Assembly (NCBI RefSeq): GCF_900176425.1
Contig: NZ_FWXS01000005.1
Span: 62,001 to 126,000, forward strand
DNA from: Moheibacter sediminis
GTDB lineage: Bacteria; Bacteroidota; Bacteroidia; Flavobacteriales; Weeksellaceae
Length of the DNA stretch: 64,000 bases
Direction: 5' to 3'
The first letter of the stretch is position 1. Each line of letters begins with the position of its first letter. Made by a program: the position numbers and the translations under genes. Below are positions 62,272 to 64,000 of the stretch, piece after piece. The notes under the pieces were generated by a model. The model made no database searches and was not told the origin of the DNA. It was given only the letters and a program-made list of their open reading frames with translations.

Positions 62272-63999
62272 TCCCGCAACCAATTCTTCATACGTAAAAT
62301 AAGCCTGATTTTTCATTTCTTCTTGACGCAGAATTTTCACACGAAGTGCTTTCAAACCGGTAATTCCTTGTAAATTTTCTACTTGAAGAAATTCAGTTTC
62401 AGCATCTAAAATTCCTTTGTGCTGTAGGAATTTTATATATTTCAAATATTCTGTTTCTTCGTTGGAATGAGAATACACAATTGTAATTTTTCCGGGTTGT
62501 GTGATTCTTTCATCCGTATCTTTTACAAAAGCTTTATCAATTCGTTTTTTGACGATTTCATAGCGCGCATTGTAAGTTCCGTCCACATCAAAACGTTTTT
62601 CATCCATTCGGAAACGAATCGCTAAAGGCTGATTGAAAGCGAGAATAAGAGAAGTCACATCCAATTGAATTGGTAAAAATGGCTTGATTCGATGGTGTTC
62701 ATTTTCCATTTCACAAATTGCCTGCAGCTGCCACAAACGCATATTGTACAAATACAGCAAATCGAAATTTCGGGTAGGCGTGATGGACGAACCGATGTAA
62801 ATGTTATGCTCGATACCATCGGTTTTAAATCTTTCAAAATAATGTGGGAAAACCTGCTGAATTCCAACTTGTTTTTCATCCAAAACACTTGCCAGTTTTT
62901 TGTTGATGATGCTGATGGTATCGTCAAAATTTTGTCTGGCATGGTAATACAGACCAGTAATTGGATCCAATGATTTCAAATAACGTGAAATGCTGTTGTT
63001 TTGATTTTCATCCAGATTTAAATTTGCTAAAATCGGATGAATTTCATTGGCAATGTATTGCTGGATTTCTTGTTCAGTTCCGGCTTCTAATGAGAAATTT
63101 AAATTATTCAGATGAGATTCGATTTCAAATTTCCGCTGATCCAAAAGTTCAAGTTTCGTTTGCTTTTTTAATTCATCCAAAACATCCATCAACATATTCA
63201 ATTGATTTTGAATGTCTTCTTTGATGCAATTATTTCTCGCAACAGAAGAATTTTTGATGTCCACTTCGCCATACAAAGCATATACATCTTGAAACATCAC
63301 TTCCCTGAAAGCATAATCCTGTGTCGGACTTTTGATGAAATTTTCCGCTTCTTTCTGAAATTTCCACGCAACACTTGGATGGATGCTCGTATATTCTTTT
63401 TGAATCAAAGCATCTGTCAGATTGGAAATTTCACGTTGAGCACGTTCCATCGATTCAATTAAAAAAGACAAAATCAAATCAATTCTTTGCGCAGTAATAG
63501 AATTGAAACCATGAGGCGTTTCAGAAACAAATTCCATAATACCCAAAAGATTATCGTCTTTTTTCATCGGAATCAGCATCGCACTTTTTACGCCCGATTT
63601 CTGAAGTTTCAGAGCCACTTCTTCGTCCGGATGCGATACGATGTATTTGTCTGTATTTGAAATTACAAAAGGTTTATTTTCATTTAAATGTTTCAGAAAA
63701 CGGCTATTTTCAACCGGTATAGAATCGTGATTTGAATGTACCAATTGTGATGTCACATAATCATTGAATGTAGTTTTTACGATTCTTTTAGTCAAAGGAT
63801 TGTAGTCCGAAATCCCAACACTCAAATCTTTGACGTTAAAAATAGATTTTAAATTATCTTCAAGTCTTTCAGTCGAACTGTGTTTGTCTGAATTTGATTT
63901 ATTGAGCAATTCTTGCTTCAAATTAGAAACCGAAGTTTCAATCGTCGCATCATACAAATTCATGAGCCCAAAACCTTTGAGCAGCCAGCTTTGCGGTGG
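62263..63999 (-). CDS. GAF-domain protein (5' end outside the window)
   Basis: The frame is open to the window edge: 12 codons upstream of the ATG at 63963 read PPQSWLLKGFGLM without a stop, so the true start is further right. From that ATG 566 residues remain. A GAF domain is visible at about 95-175 (NTDKYIVSHPDEEVALKLQK, MLIPMKKDDNLLGIMEFVSE). The rest is helical with coiled coil, ending in ALRVKILRQEEMKNQAYFTY. Ligand and role are unknown. Its stop overlaps the end of the HD-PycTM gene by 9 nt. Confidence 0.8.
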   Translation of the reverse strand, partial: PPQSWLLKGFGLMNLYDATIETSVSNLKQELLNKSNSDKHSSTERLEDNLKSIFNVKDLSVGISDYNPLTKRIVKTTFNDYVTSQLVHSNHDSIPVENSRFLKHLNENKPFVISNTDKYIVSHPDEEVALKLQKSGVKSAMLIPMKKDDNLLGIMEFVSETPHGFNSITAQRIDLILSFLIESMERAQREISNLTDALIQKEYTSIHPSVAWKFQKEAENFIKSPTQDYAFREVMFQDVYALYGEVDIKNSSVARNNCIKEDIQNQLNMLMDVLDELKKQTKLELLDQRKFEIESHLNNLNFSLEAGTEQEIQQYIANEIHPILANLNLDENQNNSISRYLKSLDPITGLYYHARQNFDDTISIINKKLASVLDEKQVGIQQVFPHYFERFKTDGIEHNIYIGSSITPTRNFDLLYLYNMRLWQLQAICEMENEHHRIKPFLPIQLDVTSLILAFNQPLAIRFRMDEKRFDVDGTYNARYEIVKKRIDKAFVKDTDERITQPGKITIVYSHSNEETEYLKYIKFLQHKGILDAETEFLQVENLQGITGLKALRVKILRQEEMKNQAYFTYEELVAGLK

Positions 64000-64000
64000 A

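Noticed and set aside
1-64000. tRNA genes, CRISPR arrays, insertion sequences or prophage genes
   Set aside because: Intergenic regions were read on both strands; no cloverleaf, regularly spaced repeats, transposase or phage structural genes were seen.

Overview
The window is chromosomal DNA from a member of the Bacteroidota, most likely a Flavobacteriaceae species. Four predicted secreted proteins end in a type IX secretion (T9SS) sorting domain with a Y/F-x-P-N-P motif. Many lipoproteins carry a Lys/Ser-Asp-Asp-Asp run after the lipobox cysteine, the signal expected for surface export. GLPGLI-family proteins are present, most start codons are preceded by A-rich sequence rather than a Shine-Dalgarno motif, and promoters fit the Bacteroidota form TTG-N19-TAnnTTTG. 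No tRNA, rRNA, CRISPR array, transposase or prophage gene was seen.

Region 1 (1-21.7 kb) is the str/S10/spc/alpha ribosomal supercluster, but it is broken. The tail of fusA and rpsJ end at a terminator. About 6.3 kb of unrelated DNA follows: a leucine-rich-repeat T9SS cargo protein, a membrane glycosyltransferase, a response regulator and a histidine kinase. Translation genes then resume at rplC under a strong promoter. A second break between rpsN and rpsH holds a terminator, a small membrane protein gene and a new promoter. A third lies between infA and rpmJ (terminator, promoter, attenuator-like leader). The order is otherwise canonical: rplC-D-W-B, rpsS, rplV, rpsC, rplP, rpmC, rpsQ, rplN-X-E, rpsN // rpsH, rplF-R, rpsE, rpmD, rplO, secY, infA // rpmJ, rpsM-K-D, rpoA, rplQ.

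Region 2 (21.7-33.6 kb), mostly on the minus strand, has an exported oligopeptidase B, two secreted proteins, a transaldolase-like aldolase, a polysaccharide deacetylase lipoprotein, and a GLPGLI cluster: three GLPGLI paralogues, a TonB-receptor-like outer-membrane protein, a small HMA metal-binding protein and two small accessory proteins. A short intergenic span contains a consensus promoter plus terminators that together look like an unannotated small RNA.

Region 3 (33.7-44.6 kb) starts with a probable operon for extracellular glycan degradation: a T9SS-secreted GH5 glycosidase, three divergent paralogous small surface lipoproteins, a trefoil-like protein and a propeller lipoprotein. A luciferase-like monooxygenase, a TPR sensor kinase/response regulator pair, a T9SS adhesin-like protein and a dienelactone hydrolase follow.

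Region 4 (44.6-55.6 kb) holds a copper ATPase with a regulator that fuses an HMA domain to AraC, a FecCD/FecE-type importer pair with a bacillithiol-transferase-like gene, an AraC/SDR pair, a HugZ-like protein and a Crp/SMR pair.

Region 5 (55.6-64 kb) contains a lipoprotein, a flavin monooxygenase, a 1241-residue phosphoesterase/kinase-like/Omp85 fusion, an HD-PycTM fusion protein divergent from it, and a GAF-domain protein that runs off the right edge.
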